Below, in pieces: positions 1 to 6,557 of a stretch of 13,621 bases of DNA. The translations under genes were made by a program, and so were the position numbers. Below the pieces are notes generated by a model. That model did no database searches. It was not told the origin of the DNA and saw only the letters and a list, made by a program, of their open reading frames with translations. Every line of letters starts with the position of its first letter. The first letter of the stretch is position 1. Source of the DNA: an uncultured Bacillota bacterium. Lineage in GTDB: Bacteria > Bacillota > Clostridia > Lachnospirales > Lachnospiraceae. The stretch covers positions 1-13,621 of the forward strand of contig CATWQE010000069.1 of the NCBI GenBank assembly GCA_958352855.1, read 5' to 3'.

Positions 1-159
1 CAGGCTTTATGCGGCCTGCGAGTACTTTTTTCGATATTCAACTGTCAAACTCCCGGGTATATGATAATAGTGCTGAAGCAAAATATTGGTAATCGAAATC
101 AAATCTAAATCATTCTATGATAAAATAGCATTGACAATAAACGATTAGGTGGTGCTTAC
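1..159. other. Upstream non-coding stretch before the response regulator
   Basis: No gene can be supported here. The first ~60 bases are more GC-rich than the rest and all three forward frames stay open only for 20-35 codons, none with a recognisable domain, so this may be the tail of an upstream gene or plain intergenic DNA. From about 80 onward the sequence is AT-rich and holds repeated AAATC units (96-111) and a possible -10 box, described separately. A TTGACA at 131-136 is too close to the ATG at 160 to act as the -35 of that gene. Confidence 0.4.
94..126 (+). promoter_or_regulatory. Candidate regulated promoter of the two-component genes
   Basis: A TAAAAT box (121-126, five of six matches to TATAAT) has no good -35 at the normal distance. 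Instead CGAAATC (94-100) lies exactly 20 nt before it, followed by AAATCTAAATCA (101-112). The same CGAAATC-N20-(-10) arrangement is found at 2202-2234 before the permease gene. This suggests a response-regulator site replacing the -35, hence autoregulation. This is inference from two sites. A second possible -10, TATGAT at 116-121, overlaps. Confidence 0.3.
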
Positions 160-831
160 ATGAAGGAACATATATTAATCATTGAAGATGAAAAAGCGAT
201 TCAGTCCGTTTTATACGAATTACTGATAGAAGCCGGATATCTGGTTACTTTGGCTGATGACGGGTTAGAGGGGCTTTCCCAATTTAGAAAACAGACCTTT
301 TCACTGGTATTACTGGATATTATGATGCCCAAAATTGACGGATATGCAGTGTGTGAAATCATACGCAGAACATCCCATATTCCCATTATTATGCTTACAG
401 CCATGGACGAAGAAGAAGCGCAGGTCAAAGCATTTGAATTACAGGCTGACGATTATATTACCAAACCATTTTCCCTGAAACTGGTCTTAATGAGAATCGA
501 AGCTGTTCTCAGGCGTACAAAGGCAAAGACAGAAAATCATACTATATTGATTTCTCATGGCATTAAGCTGGATACTGCTGAACATACGGTTAAAGTAAAT
601 GATACAGAAATCTATCTGACACAACTGGAATTTGATATTCTGGAAGTATTTATGAAAAATCCCAATCGGGTTTTAACAAGAGATATGCTTATCAGTCAGG
701 TATGGGGCTATGATTTTACAGGAGACGAAAAGGCAGTTAATATTCATGTTATGAATCTGCGGCGGAAGCTTAGTGTTGACTGTATTCAAACAGTACGAGG
801 GGTGGGATATAAATTTGAAGGTGAAGCTTAA
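160..831 (+). CDS. OmpR/PhoB-family response regulator
   Basis: A 223-residue cytoplasmic DNA-binding response regulator, the usual family length. The N-terminal receiver domain (about 1-118) shows the acidic pair E9-D10, the phospho-acceptor D53 in LVLLD, the switch T80 and the conserved K102 in TKPF. The C-terminal winged helix (about 128-222) has the typical end, with MNLRRKL in the recognition helix and VRGVGYKF in the wing. The ATG at 160 follows AGGTGG (147-152) by 7 nt. The stop overlaps the start of the histidine kinase by 11 nt, so the two are translationally coupled partners. It most likely controls the adjacent ABC transporter genes and perhaps its own promoter; direct repeats shared by both upstream regions support this. 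Signal and target are not known from sequence. Confidence 0.95.
   Translation: MKEHILIIEDEKAIQSVLYELLIEAGYLVTLADDGLEGLSQFRKQTFSLVLLDIMMPKIDGYAVCEIIRRTSHIPIIMLTAMDEEEAQVKAFELQADDYITKPFSLKLVLMRIEAVLRRTKAKTENHTILISHGIKLDTAEHTVKVNDTEIYLTQLEFDILEVFMKNPNRVLTRDMLISQVWGYDFTGDEKAVNIHVMNLRRKLSVDCIQTVRGVGYKFEGEA
798..805 (+). promoter_or_regulatory. Ribosome binding site inside the regulator gene, for the kinase start
   Basis: AGGGGTGG lies inside the end of the response regulator gene. It is 9 nt before an in-frame TTG (815) and 15 nt before an in-frame GTG (821). I chose GTG 821 because the protein then begins V/M-K-L-K, a typical lead into the first membrane helix, but TTG 815 has better spacing and adds only two residues. 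Confidence 0.5.
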
Positions 832-2194
832 AGACAGCCTGAATATAAAAGTTTTTCTGTGGATTTTCAGCGCTCTGGTTGTATGCTGTCTGGTTATCTA
901 TGGAAGCATCATGCTTTTTTTGCCAAAGAGTTATGAAATGATTTTATCTGCCCGCATGGAATCAGAAATCGAAAAACTTTCGGAAGTTCTTGCAAAGACG
1001 AAATTTGAGGAGGTAGAAACTGTTCTTGAAGATTTTTGCAAAAAGAACCAAATGCTGGTTTCTTTTGAAGAAAATGGAATCGTCCATCAATATGGTGATG
1101 CAGATAAAATGAAAACAAATACAAATAAAATATCCTCCTTATCACAGGAAATGATGTTTTCTGACAGACCGCAATCGTATCTGTTTACCATTGTTTCTCT
1201 GACTTCTTCCAATCAGGAGCTCATAGGCGCTTTGCTGAAATTATTGCCTTTTGTACTTATCCTGATTTTGCTGATTTCTCTTTTGGTTGCCTGGATTTGC
1301 AGCCGCATTATTGTAAAACCTGTTACAGAGATAAGTGAAGTTTCCAGACGAATGGCAAAACTGGATATGACATGGGAGTGCAGGATAAATCGTACAGACG
1401 AAATCGGGATTTTGGCGCATAGCCTGAATACCATGTCGAAAAATTTATCAGAATCCATGCGCGAACTGGAAGCAGCAAATGAACAACTGAAGCAGGATAT
1501 GGAACGTATAGACGAACTGAATAAACAGCAGCAATATTTCTTTGCAACAGCTTCCCACGAATTAAAAACCCCCATTACGATTCTTAAGGGACAAGTGGAA
1601 AGTATGATGCTGGGAATTGGAAGATACAAAGATACCAGGGAGGTACTTCCGGAAACATTAAAAGAAATAGAACGTATGGAGCAGTTGGTAAAAGAAATCC
1701 TTGCTATCTCAAAACAGGAAATGAATCCTATCCGTCACATGGAACTTCTTTCTCTTACGGATATTTTGAAGCGTGTGTGCCAATGTCTTGCTCCCCTTGC
1801 AAAAGATAAGAATATTCAGGTTCAAAAGAAGCTTTCAGAAGATGTGATGCTTATAGGAAATGAGCAGCTTTTACAAAAGGCAGTCCACAATATTCTCAGC
1901 AATGCAATCCGGCATTCGCCCGCTGGCGGTGAGATAAACATAGACTTATCTTCTCAATGCCTGTCTGTTACAAACAGCGGCGTCAATATTCCAGAGGAAG
2001 ATTTGGACAAGCTGTTCACACCCTTCTATCGTGTGGAGAAATCACATAACAGATTAACTGGAGGAAGCGGACTGGGGTTATACCTTGTAAAAATTATTTT
2101 AGAACAACATGGGTTACCTTTTAACATTCACAATGGCAATGACAGTGTTTGTTTTGAAATCACATTAAATTCACAAAATCTAAATCAAAATTAA
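821..2194 (+). CDS. Membrane sensor histidine kinase
   Basis: A 457-residue HAMP-type sensor kinase, partner of the preceding regulator. Numbering is from GTG 821. Order of parts: membrane helix 1 (about 11-34), an extracytoplasmic segment of about 100 residues with no recognised fold, helix 2 (about 139-164), HAMP (about 165-210), a coiled coil, then the dimerisation helix with the phospho-acceptor H246 in SHELKTP. The ATPase domain has an N box (N361 in HNILSNAIRHSP) and a glycine-rich G2 box (GGSGLGL, 414-420). All catalytic parts look intact. Its extracytoplasmic loop is large enough to bind a ligand directly, unlike the short-loop BceS type kinases that rely on their transporter for sensing. 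An ATG at 773 in the same frame would start deep inside the regulator gene and is unlikely. The gene ends about 70 nt before the permease gene. Confidence 0.93.
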   Translation: MKLKDSLNIKVFLWIFSALVVCCLVIYGSIMLFLPKSYEMILSARMESEIEKLSEVLAKTKFEEVETVLEDFCKKNQMLVSFEENGIVHQYGDADKMKTNTNKISSLSQEMMFSDRPQSYLFTIVSLTSSNQELIGALLKLLPFVLILILLISLLVAWICSRIIVKPVTEISEVSRRMAKLDMTWECRINRTDEIGILAHSLNTMSKNLSESMRELEAANEQLKQDMERIDELNKQQQYFFATASHELKTPITILKGQVESMMLGIGRYKDTREVLPETLKEIERMEQLVKEILAISKQEMNPIRHMELLSLTDILKRVCQCLAPLAKDKNIQVQKKLSEDVMLIGNEQLLQKAVHNILSNAIRHSPAGGEINIDLSSQCLSVTNSGVNIPEEDLDKLFTPFYRVEKSHNRLTGGSGLGLYLVKIILEQHGLPFNIHNGNDSVCFEITLNSQNLNQN

Positions 2195-2234
2195 ATAGAA
2201 GCGAAATCTAATATAAACCGTCCTTTTGTATACT
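2176..2234 (+). promoter_or_regulatory. Candidate activator-dependent promoter of the ABC genes
   Basis: AAATCTAAATCA (2176-2187, overlapping the end of the kinase gene) is an exact 12-base copy of 101-112 before the regulator gene. Further on, CGAAATC (2202-2208) lies 20 nt before TATACT (2229-2234), the same spacing as at 94-126. There is no TTGACA-like -35. AAATC units at 2182 and 2204 are 22 bp apart, two helical turns. I read this as tandem binding sites for the upstream response regulator with a weak promoter. Transcription would start near 2241. This is inference. Confidence 0.35.
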
Positions 2235-2262
2235 GTTGATGTAAAGAAAGGACGGTGTTTTT
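2217..2262 (+). terminator. Hairpin plus U-run overlapping the permease ribosome site
   Basis: ACCGTCCTTT (2217-2226) and AAAGGACGGT (2247-2256) form a perfect 10-bp stem around a 20-nt loop, followed by G and TTTTT (2258-2262). It resembles an intrinsic terminator for the two-component transcript with an unusually long loop. The right arm is also the only purine-rich Shine-Dalgarno for the ATG at 2266, so the same fold would hide the ribosome site in read-through RNA. A transcript started in the loop (near 2241) would lack the left arm. Confidence 0.6.
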
Positions 2263-2265
2263 ATT

Positions 2266-3588
2266 ATGAACTTAGAAAAGCGGGCATTTCTCTATCTGAC
2301 CCGCAGAAAAGGAAAAAATCTATTGCTTTCCATAGTATTTCTATTGATTTCATTCTCTTTACTAACAGGAAGTTCGGTGTATCTGGGAATCCGGCAAATT
2401 GCAAAAGAGTTACGCTCCGGTATGGGCGCTTCTTTCGCTATTCGACCCTATGAACAGTTTCACATGGATGATGGGCAGGTTTCCAGCAGCGGAACGCCGG
2501 CTATAGACGAACATGCGATTCAACGTGTTATTTCTACAGTTGGAAAAGAATTGAAATGTTATAATACGGAACATTCGGGCTATGTAAAAGGAGAAGGGAT
2601 TTCCTTCCTTGCAGGAGCAGGACACAGTGAAGAAAGCAATATGGGAGCTGTAAAAGCGGTTCGCGATTCCAGCTTGTGCCAAGATTTTTTAGATGAGGAA
2701 TACCAACTGACAGCAGGGGAGCATATCAAACCAGAGGATAAAAATAAAATTTTTATGAGCGAAGCTCTTGCCCGGGAGAATCATCTTTCTGTTGGAGATA
2801 AGATTGTGCTTACCCATGCAAAGCTTGGTTTTGACAATGGCGTATATACTGACCAGATAAAAGAAAAAAGTGCTTATGTGACAGTGGAAATAAAAGGGAT
2901 TTATCAGATAAAAAATAATTCCCATAATGCCTTAAATCCAACAGCAAAAAAGGCGGAAAATCTGCTTTTCTCAGACTCTCAACTGCTGATACATCTACAG
3001 GAGCAGAAGCCAGGCATCTATGAGGGAGAAGTTTCTTTTTTCATAGCTGACCCATTGCATCTTGATAAAATGGTAAAAGAAGTAAAAAATCTGGATTCCA
3101 TTGACTGGAAAAATCATATCATCAATACCAATGACTTTAAGTATTCTAAAATTGCAGAACAGCTTCAAAGTATGCAAAAGGTTGTTATCGCATTGACTAT
3201 GATTACTTCAGGCTTAGGACTTGTGGTACTTATACTGATACTGACATTAAGGATGCGTGGAAGAATACAGGAAGCGGGCATTTTACTTGCCATAGGAAAG
3301 TCAAAGCAGGAGATTATTGGACAATTCTTATTAGAAGCACTGGTTTTACTGCTGTTTGGATTTTGGCTTTCTGTCATCATTTTTCTTCCTCTTGCAGATA
3401 TATTAAATTCATTTCTGTTTGATTCCATAGCACAGACAGCGGTTCATAAGAATTACTTACAGCCGGATTTCCTGCATTTTATTACTTTGTTCCTGTTAGA
3501 AAGTCTGGGCGTTTTTATGACAGTTCTTGTATGCAGCGGAGCAATTTTAAGATTAAAGCCAAAAGAGATTTTAATAAAAATGAGTTAG
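2266..3588 (+). CDS. FtsX/MacB-like ABC transporter permease (first of pair)
   Basis: A 440-residue inner-membrane permease of the four-helix FtsX/MacB type: helix 1 (about 19-40), a large extracytoplasmic domain (about 41-303), then three helices (about 305-328, 351-377, 403-428). The helix 2-3 cytoplasmic loop LLAIGKSKQEIIGQF is the typical contact to the ATPase, and the protein ends with LKPKEILIKM. It is paralogous to the next gene: both carry HIKPED and NLSVGDKI/HLSVGDKI in the outer domain, and the DNA shares 18 identical bases in the coupling loop. In-frame stops upstream fix the ATG at 2266. Its function is probably export or mechanical transmission at the cell envelope, as in antimicrobial-peptide or lipid-directed systems; the substrate cannot be told. 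The stop TAG is part of the next ribosome site. Confidence 0.9.
   Translation: MNLEKRAFLYLTRRKGKNLLLSIVFLLISFSLLTGSSVYLGIRQIAKELRSGMGASFAIRPYEQFHMDDGQVSSSGTPAIDEHAIQRVISTVGKELKCYNTEHSGYVKGEGISFLAGAGHSEESNMGAVKAVRDSSLCQDFLDEEYQLTAGEHIKPEDKNKIFMSEALARENHLSVGDKIVLTHAKLGFDNGVYTDQIKEKSAYVTVEIKGIYQIKNNSHNALNPTAKKAENLLFSDSQLLIHLQEQKPGIYEGEVSFFIADPLHLDKMVKEVKNLDSIDWKNHIINTNDFKYSKIAEQLQSMQKVVIALTMITSGLGLVVLILILTLRMRGRIQEAGILLAIGKSKQEIIGQFLLEALVLLLFGFWLSVIIFLPLADILNSFLFDSIAQTAVHKNYLQPDFLHFITLFLLESLGVFMTVLVCSGAILRLKPKEILIKMS
3280..3297 (+). repeat. 18-base exact repeat, copy 1, in the permease coupling loop
   Basis: ATTTTACTTGCCATAGGA occurs here and again at 4591-4608 in the same frame of the second permease, encoding ILLAIG in both. 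It reflects a shared origin of the two permease genes and strong constraint on the ATPase-contact loop, and could mediate recombination between them. Confidence 0.85.
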
Positions 3589-3592
3589 GAGG
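3586..3592 (+). promoter_or_regulatory. Stop codon fused to ribosome site (TAGGAGG)
   Basis: The TAG stop of the first permease forms the first bases of AGGAGG (3587-3592), 8 nt before the ATG at 3601. The same design recurs at 4894-4900. It points to coupled translation and fixed stoichiometry of the transporter subunits. Confidence 0.9.
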
Positions 3593-3600
3593 ACATTACC

Positions 3601-4896
3601 ATGAATTTTTTGAAACGGGCTATAAAATACTGTACAAGGCAGAAGTTACGCAGTCTATTGCTGTTTTTGACATTTACTGCGCTGTCCACAACCGTTTTAA
3701 TTGCATATTCCAGTGAGAGAGCTGTTCAACAGGGAACAAAACAAATAAAGGAGACGGTAGGCGCTTCTGTTCGTATGGAGATTGATACAAATAATCAAAA
3801 TAATTTTGGCGCAGCCGAAGACTTCGGGAATGGCGCTTCCGGATATACCTATCAGGGGGATTTCATCACAGAAAAAATCATTGCTTCTATTTCAAAGCTT
3901 CCTGACGTGGTAAGTTACAATGCCAAAAGCTCAGAGGGTTACTGGGGGATTCCCAAAAATTTTGAAATCTTTCCGGCAATGGTAAACGCTCCTGATTTAG
4001 CGACCCCATACCCTGCAGTGTTAGATTCTTCCCTTGATATTAAGTTTTTAAATGGAACGTATAAGCTGGAAGAAGGACGCCATATCAAGCCGGAGGATTC
4101 CTATGTTGCGTTGCTTCCCAAAGAGCTGGCAGATAAAAACAACCTGTCCGTAGGAGACAAAATCACCTTTCAGGATGGCGTAGACGAAGCCGGCACAAGT
4201 ACATTTGAAATTATTGGTCTTTTTGGCGGCACAGAGGGTACAACGAAACAGGCAATTACCCCAGATGGTATTCCTGCAAACTGCGGATATATTGATATAA
4301 ACAGTCTTGATAAGATTTATGGTCTGACAGGATATGATTATCTGGATATCTATACTCATTCTCCAGAGGAAGCCAAAGAACTAATGGAAACCATTAGGAA
4401 TCTTCCGGAAGTGAAAGGAAAAACCTTTGTTTTTAACCTGAACACAGAGGATTTTGATATGGTATCTGCTCCGCTTTCTTCTTTTGGAAGTATGGTTGAT
4501 ACAGCGGTATGGACCATCACAGTTATTGGTACTCTTATGATTGTACTGTTTCTTGTTTTATGGACAAGAAGCCGGAAAAAGGAAATTGCGATTTTACTTG
4601 CCATAGGACGAAGCAAAGCAGAAATTGTGGGGCAGTTCCTGACAGAAAATCTATTGGTTGCGCTTTTGTCTATGTTTGCATCCATGGCGGCATCCTTTGG
4701 ACTGGGGAAGCAAGCAGGGGCTTTCCTAATAAGCAGGGCAGGAGAAGAGATTTCCAATCTGAGTATTCACATTGCCGCATTAGATATGCTAAAAGTATTT
4801 GGCGTTGGCTTTGTTTTAATCTGTCTTGCTGTCATTGCTGCTTCTTATACGGTCATTCGTTTACAACCAAAAGATATTTTAACCAAAATGGAATAG
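3601..4896 (+). CDS. FtsX/MacB-like ABC transporter permease (second of pair)
   Basis: A 431-residue permease with the same plan as its upstream neighbour: helix 1 (about 19-37), a large extracytoplasmic domain (about 38-298), helices at about 300-322, 345-372 and 396-417, coupling loop LLAIGRSKAEIVGQF and C-terminal LQPKDILTKM. Shared motifs (EEGRHIKPED, NLSVGDKI) with the first permease show an old tandem duplication; the outer domains have diverged strongly, as expected for a heterodimer with asymmetric outer parts. The ATG at 3601 follows AGGAGG with 8-nt spacing. Translation is probably coupled to both neighbours. Substrate unknown; the adjacent two-component genes suggest an envelope stress or peptide-response transporter. 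Confidence 0.9.
   Translation: MNFLKRAIKYCTRQKLRSLLLFLTFTALSTTVLIAYSSERAVQQGTKQIKETVGASVRMEIDTNNQNNFGAAEDFGNGASGYTYQGDFITEKIIASISKLPDVVSYNAKSSEGYWGIPKNFEIFPAMVNAPDLATPYPAVLDSSLDIKFLNGTYKLEEGRHIKPEDSYVALLPKELADKNNLSVGDKITFQDGVDEAGTSTFEIIGLFGGTEGTTKQAITPDGIPANCGYIDINSLDKIYGLTGYDYLDIYTHSPEEAKELMETIRNLPEVKGKTFVFNLNTEDFDMVSAPLSSFGSMVDTAVWTITVIGTLMIVLFLVLWTRSRKKEIAILLAIGRSKAEIVGQFLTENLLVALLSMFASMAASFGLGKQAGAFLISRAGEEISNLSIHIAALDMLKVFGVGFVLICLAVIAASYTVIRLQPKDILTKME
4591..4608 (+). repeat. 18-base exact repeat, copy 2, in the permease coupling loop
   Basis: Second copy of ATTTTACTTGCCATAGGA (first at 3280-3297), in frame and encoding ILLAIG in the second permease. Confidence 0.85.
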
Positions 4897-4900
4897 GAGG
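4894..4900 (+). promoter_or_regulatory. Stop codon fused to ribosome site (TAGGAGG)
   Basis: The TAG stop of the second permease overlaps AGGAGG (4895-4900), 9 nt before the ATG of the ATPase at 4910. Same arrangement as 3586-3592. Confidence 0.9.
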
Positions 4901-4909
4901 AACTTACGT

Positions 4910-5542
4910 ATGAGCATATTATCCTTTAAAGATTTATCTTACAGTTATAATCAGAAGAATACAGTGTTGAAAGGTCTAAGCGCAGAATTGGAGCTTGGGA
5001 AAATTTATGCCATTCTGGGCTCCTCCGGCTGCGGAAAAACAACGCTTCTTTCGCTGCTTGGCGGCTTAGACAGCCCCACAAAGGGAACCATCTTTTTTCA
5101 GGGAGAAGATATTACGAAGAAAGGACTTGCCTACCACAGGCGCCATCAAGTGTCCTTTATTTTTCAGGCGTATAATCTGACTGATTATCTGACTCCGAAA
5201 GAAAATGTGGCATTGACAAGTAAGCTGCCGCCCATGCCGATTTTAGAAAAAATGGGTCTGACAAAAGAAGAAGCCAAAAGAAATGTATTGCAGCTATCCG
5301 GCGGACAGCAGCAGAGAGTTGCCATTGCCCGCGCATTGGCTACAGAAGCGCCTGTTATTCTGGCGGATGAGCCAACCGGCAGCCTTGATGAGGATACTGC
5401 AATGGCAATTATGGACATCCTGGAAGAAACTGTACATCAGATGAAGAAATGCGCGGTTATTGTTACTCATTCTCATGAAATTGCTAAAAGAGCTGACGTT
5501 ATCTTCCATTTGAAACATGGAGAATTGAAGACTGCCAGGTAA
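4910..5542 (+). CDS. ABC transporter ATP-binding protein (MacB/LolD type)
   Basis: A 210-residue cytoplasmic ATPase that powers the two preceding permeases. Visible motifs: Walker A GSSGCGKTT (37-45), Q-loop Q86 in FIFQAYNL, signature LSGGQ (129-133) followed by QQRVAIARAL, Walker B VILADEP with catalytic E154, D-loop SLD, and switch H187 in VTHSHE. It belongs to the MacB/LolD/FtsE-like branch by its FQAYNLTDYLTPKENV segment. The protein is 15-20 residues shorter than most of this group: the helical stretch between ENVAL and the LSGGQ region is condensed (KLPPMPILEKMGLTKEEAKRN). All catalytic residues are kept, so it should be active. No clear terminator follows, so transcription may run on into the protease gene. 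Confidence 0.95.
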   Translation: MSILSFKDLSYSYNQKNTVLKGLSAELELGKIYAILGSSGCGKTTLLSLLGGLDSPTKGTIFFQGEDITKKGLAYHRRHQVSFIFQAYNLTDYLTPKENVALTSKLPPMPILEKMGLTKEEAKRNVLQLSGGQQQRVAIARALATEAPVILADEPTGSLDEDTAMAIMDILEETVHQMKKCAVIVTHSHEIAKRADVIFHLKHGELKTAR

Positions 5543-5605
5543 AGGGCAGGGTGAAGCAACCTTTTCTTTTTCCCCACATATAGTAATGAAAAAGGGAAGT
5601 TTGTC

Positions 5606-6490
5606 ATGGACAAAGTAAAAAAAGCGGTTACCTATTGTCAGAATGCGGCAAAGAACGAACTCTATACCGGAAAAGGCGTCGGTGTGGCAATTCTGGATAC
5701 CGGCGCCTGCATGCATCTGGATTTTGGAAGCCGCATTCTTGCCTTCAGGGATTATGTCAGAGGACGTACCATGCCTTATGATGACAATGGTCATGGAACT
5801 CATGTGGCAGGGATTATCGGGGGCAATGGCAGAGCCAGCAGAGGAAGGTACTGCGGCATTGCCCCGGGATGTGGCCTCATTCCTATAAAAGTGCTGGATG
5901 AAAAAGGAAACGGAAAAAAGGAATCCGTCATTTATGCCATAGACTGGATTGAAAAAAACAGAGAAAAGTATAATATCCGTATTGTGAATATTTCCGTTGG
6001 CAGCACTACCCAGGGAGAAAATCAGGATTTGATTGAAGCAGTGGAACATATCTGGGATATTGGGCTGGTGGTGGTAGCGGCAGCGGGAAATCTGGGACCC
6101 AAAAGAGGAAGTATCACTGCCCCGGGCTGCAGCCGGAAGGTGATTACAGTGGGAGCCTCAGATATGGTCATGGAGAATCAGGGGATTTCCGGCAGGGGGC
6201 CAACCAGGGAATGTATCAGCAAACCGGATATTGTGGCTCCCGGCAATGGGATTATCTCCTGCGCATATAAGGCAGGTGTTTCCTCTTATGCGGCAAAAAG
6301 CGGTACTTCCATGTCTACCCCTGTGGTTGCAGGCGGGATTGCGCTTTTACTGGAAAAGGAGCCCAGTCTTACCAATCTGGAGATTAAGAAACGACTGCGG
6401 GATACAGCAAAAGACCTGGGCTATGCACACAACTTACAGGGATGGGGATTCTTTCACCTTCCCTCTTTTTTATCCGGGGAAATATTATAA
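5606..6490 (+). CDS. Subtilisin-like serine protease (family S8), probably intracellular
   Basis: A 294-residue subtilase with a complete triad: D31 in AILDTG, H63 in NGHGTHVAG, S235 in SGTSMSTP, and oxyanion N162 in AAAGN. It starts directly at the catalytic domain: there is no signal peptide, no inhibitor-like propeptide and only about 25 residues before the first core strand. Seven cysteines (11, 35, 83, 89, 175, 203, 219) also fit a cytoplasmic enzyme. This resembles intracellular subtilases such as Isp or AprX of Bacillus, but without their N-terminal extensions. The ATG at 5606 follows AAAGGGAAG with proper spacing. It lies 63 nt after the ATPase gene on the same strand, and may be part of that transcript; a functional link is possible but unproven. 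Confidence 0.92.
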   Translation: MDKVKKAVTYCQNAAKNELYTGKGVGVAILDTGACMHLDFGSRILAFRDYVRGRTMPYDDNGHGTHVAGIIGGNGRASRGRYCGIAPGCGLIPIKVLDEKGNGKKESVIYAIDWIEKNREKYNIRIVNISVGSTTQGENQDLIEAVEHIWDIGLVVVAAAGNLGPKRGSITAPGCSRKVITVGASDMVMENQGISGRGPTRECISKPDIVAPGNGIISCAYKAGVSSYAAKSGTSMSTPVVAGGIALLLEKEPSLTNLEIKKRLRDTAKDLGYAHNLQGWGFFHLPSFLSGEIL

Positions 6491-6503
6491 CTTTAAGTTA
6501 TAA
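6485..6503. repeat. AT-rich inverted repeat at the end of the protease gene
   Basis: TTATAACTT and AAGTTATAA flank a single T, overlapping the protease stop codon (6488-6490). It has no following U-run, so it is not a convincing terminator. It lies 26 nt before the -35 of the next operon and could be an operator, but short AT palindromes like this are not rare. Confidence 0.35.
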
Positions 6504-6528
6504 CTGTTATGGTATTGTAAAAAGTGTA

Positions 6529-6557
6529 TTGACATATTTTGTATTATTGTATACAAT
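6529..6557 (+). promoter_or_regulatory. Sigma-A promoter of the citrate operon
   Basis: A perfect -35 TTGACA (6529-6534) and -10 TACAAT (6552-6557) are separated by the optimal 17 bp. Transcription should start near 6564, giving an untranslated leader of about 60 nt before the ATG at 6626. The strength of the core elements and the overlapping palindrome (6538-6565) suggest a promoter controlled by repression. Confidence 0.87.

Noticed and set aside
1..108. Possible tail of a transposase or other gene at the left edge
   Set aside because: Short open frames exist in all three forward frames, but none has a motif I recognise and no inverted terminal repeat is visible.
131..136. TTGACA as -35 for the response regulator gene
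   Set aside because: A -10 box 17 bp further would fall at the ribosome site and start codon, and no suitable hexamer is there.
773..820. Upstream ATG at 773 as the histidine kinase start
   Set aside because: It would overlap the regulator gene by 59 nt and add a polar segment before the first membrane helix; GTG 821 or TTG 815 fit better.
5561..5600. CTTTTTC / GAAAAAG stem before the protease gene as a terminator
   Set aside because: Only 7 bp, almost all A-U, with a 15-nt loop and no following U-run; too weak to call.
5294..6049. Minus-strand open frame of 251 codons across the ATPase end and protease start
   Set aside because: It is antisense to two genes with intact catalytic motifs, shows no recognisable domain and has no ribosome site that stands out; a by-product of codon usage on the other strand.
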